DNA of 64,000 nucleotides from Symbiodinium natans (lineage: Eukaryota; Sar; Dinophyceae; Suessiales; Symbiodiniaceae). The notes under the pieces were generated by a model, which was not told the origin of the DNA, did no database searches, and worked only from the letters and a program-made list of their open reading frames with translations. Positions 61,756 to 64,000 of the stretch are shown here, one piece after another; within the stretch, counting starts at the first letter, position 1, and each line of letters begins with the position of its first letter. The translations under genes and the position numbers were made by a program. The stretch is taken from positions 186,001 through 250,000 of the forward strand of contig CAJNDS010002704.1 of assembly GCA_905221605.1 (NCBI GenBank). The letters run 5' to 3'.

Positions 61756-64000
61756 TCTGTATCTAAGCTGCTGGGAACCAACTTACCCTAGCAAACTCGA
61801 CAATGGCGTGCAGCTGTAAACCTGCGTGCTTGGACTGGATTTTCTGGAAGACCCTTTCTCCCCCGCCCGTGCAGAGCTTCAGAAGCAGCATCATAGAAGG
61901 TTCTTGCATGTTCTTGCCTTGGGGACCAAATAAACATAAATAAACCCTGAAATTGGGGTCTTATACCCTATACTGCGATAATTCCTATGACAGTATATGA
62001 ACCAAAAACTCTTGCAGGGGCCATTCCCCAACTTGAGACCACAGAACTCGTGTCTGCTGGAGTGCTCTGGACCCACTCTCCCTGCCCTTTGCCCAAAACC
62101 CGCAAACTCTATTGAATCCAACCCATTCTAAGCATCCATAAACCACGAAGCCAAGCAACCCTAAACTCTGCCTGCCCTAAACCCAACAAATGCAACGGGG
62201 GGGGGGGGGAAGGGGGGGGAGACGCGCGAGGCGGCTGGGGAAGGGAAGGCAAGCAGAGCGCCCTGATCCATCGTCCCAACCCTGCGCCTAGGAAATGGTT
62301 GTCCAGGGACGATCTGAAGCTCTCTTCAGTCCTAGGTCAAGAAGCGTCAGGAACTTTCAGGAGCCATTTTGGATGAACGGATGAACGTGTCCTGCTGGTG
62401 TAAGAAGGATACACCTGGCAGAAAGGTATCTGGAGCACGTTAGCTGAGACATCTTCTGGAAATGCCAGCGGTATCTGAAAACATGCAAGCCGCACCAAAT
62501 CTCGAACCTCCATCCACATTCCATACAAGTAGAAGAGGACCTGACAAAAAACTTGGATTTCACCACAACATCAGCAAGCAACATTAAACCAAGCACCAAA
62601 CTTACCATCTCCCATCTCATGACCATCTCATGCATGTTCGTGCTTGTCCGCCTGCTCGTTAGCCATCTGTTCCTGAGGAAGATGTTCGGTTGCCAGAACC
62701 CGGCTCTTTGCCATGATCCTCACGGCCTCCTACCTATCCACTGTCCCTAAGCCACTGTGACCGTGGACAAGGACGGTCCTGGTGTGAAGCACCGCCAAGT
62801 CCCAGGACCCGGCCCAGGTACAGGTAAACCGCGCTGGATTGCGCAATTACCTCGAGACGACAAAGCCACAAGAGCCACATGCAAGCACTGTTCCAGTAAG
62901 CTGGACTTTTCCTCGAACGACACCAAACCTCCTCTTGCATATTCTTGCCTGACCTACCTGAAGCACCTGAATGTACTTGATGCTGGAGCATGCACCTCTC
63001 CGGTTGAGTGGTTGATGACGTATGGAAGCTGAACCTCAGGTCAACGACCAGACAAGACAAGTCTGGGCGTGAGGCATGAGGGCAGGAGAAAGCTCGGATG
63101 CACAGGTAGTCGTGCGTTCAGGCCCCCCTTTGTGTCACCAAGACATATCCTACATTGCCACCACTACGCCGGCATACGTCTCCTGACATGGCGACTCCAT
63201 GCTCAGTGCTTCGCCAAAGGATTTTGCTCCCGCAGTTGGGGTCGCTGGTCTCGCTCCCACCTGCATCTGCGATCTGTGATACGGCTCTTCGGCAAGCCGG
63301 TTGCGCTACACTTTCTCAGTCTTGTGAGTCTTGCCTGCCACACGAAAGGTTCTAAAATGTAAGCACATCTTGCAACCAAGGCAGCGTCGAACAATCAACA
63401 CATATGGCTTACAACCAGGCTACAGCTCCACCGCTCCACTTCTCCACTTCAGACCTTGAACCTCGGAGGCCTGGTCACATGAACACTTCCTTTGCTCAGA
63501 ATCCGACTCGGGCGCTATCCAGCTGCCCTTGGCCTTCTGTTTGACCGAATATTTGACATCCTGAAGACTACGAAGCACTGACTACAGCCACAGCTCGGAA
63601 ACGACAGCCCTTGGCGTATGCACCAGACTGACAGTCCTCCCAGGGAACTTTGGCGTAGGTGCACATCATCCTTCAGATGTCGTATGGCTGATAGACCTAT
63701 CGACATGACACTGCACCTATTGCCTTGAACAAGCCTCCCGACCAGGAATGGTGCAAAAACGCTCATGTGAGCTGGCCTCTGAGTTATTCGTTCATGCCCT
63801 GTCGTTCTACAAGGTTTACGACGACATGACATCATGGCAAAACTGTTTCAATAAGGGCATCATGGTCAAGAGGTCCCGTATAGTTTATCAAGGTTTTTGC
63901 TAAAATCCACGTGTTCACCAACCCCCTATCAGCAGGGAAGACATGCTCATATTGACTCCGATTCATGTCCTCATGGGTGCACCAAGGCCTCGAAAGTCCC
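61756..64000. other. Stretch without an assigned gene
   Basis: Only short frames. A plus-strand segment near 62860-63010 (ATCKHCSSKLDFSSNDTKP) has a CxxC but no complete finger. A G13 and a G8 run lie at about 62197-62220. Nothing else is supported. Confidence 0.3.

Noticed and set aside
62365-62376. agccattttgg resembling the spliced leader
   Set aside because: Only 11 bases match and the following bases differ; likely chance.

Overview
This window is nuclear DNA from a dinoflagellate, most likely a Symbiodinium-like or related core dinoflagellate. The sequence shows several lineage hallmarks: relics of the dinoflagellate spliced leader, Arabidopsis-type TTTAGGG repeats scattered inside the sequence, a nearly identical tandem gene array, genes cut into many short exons with GT-AG and GC-AG introns, and a large load of non-LTR retroelements. 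Every protein-coding gene I can support lies on the minus strand, which fits the one-directional gene clusters of these genomes. Only a U2 snRNA-like sequence lies on the plus strand.

Layout. (1) 0.26-5.2 kb: short minus-strand exons of a coiled-coil protein with a U-box-like exon at the upstream end. An intronless ribosomal protein eL20 (RPL18A) gene at 1.84-2.36 kb sits among them. (2) 5.5-14.5 kb: four tandem copies of a secreted inosine-uridine type nucleoside hydrolase gene with three exons, repeating every 2289 or 2299 bp. (3) 14.9-35.3 kb: a pile of at least six copies of one R2-like non-LTR retroelement family, all on the minus strand. The family has an N-terminal RING-H2 and zinc ribbon, a reverse transcriptase, a CCHC-like finger and a restriction-like endonuclease. 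One copy (E3) carries two tandem spliced-leader relics at its 5' end and is interrupted by a 5'-truncated LINE of another type. Another copy (E1) is split by a 2.69 kb insertion made of a quasi-palindromic satellite and telomere-type repeats, flanked by a 9-bp target-site duplication. A U2 snRNA-like sequence with an A-tail lies between copies.

(4) 35.3-44 kb: simple-sequence DNA (an alternating CG/CA tract, C-rich tandem repeats) and small inverted-repeat elements, with only weak signs of exons. (5) 44.5-61.8 kb: a Mei2-like RRM reading frame, a broken gag-like gene, a dual-specificity phosphatase split by short introns, a second coiled-coil gene, two unidentified multi-exon genes, and an intact one-exon cytosolic 5'-nucleotidase III gene. 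(6) 61.9-64 kb: nothing I can assign.

The nucleoside hydrolase array and the 5'-nucleotidase both act in nucleotide salvage, but I see no operon-like link between them. Exon limits are read by eye from frame continuity and splice dinucleotides and may be off by a few bases unless stated otherwise.
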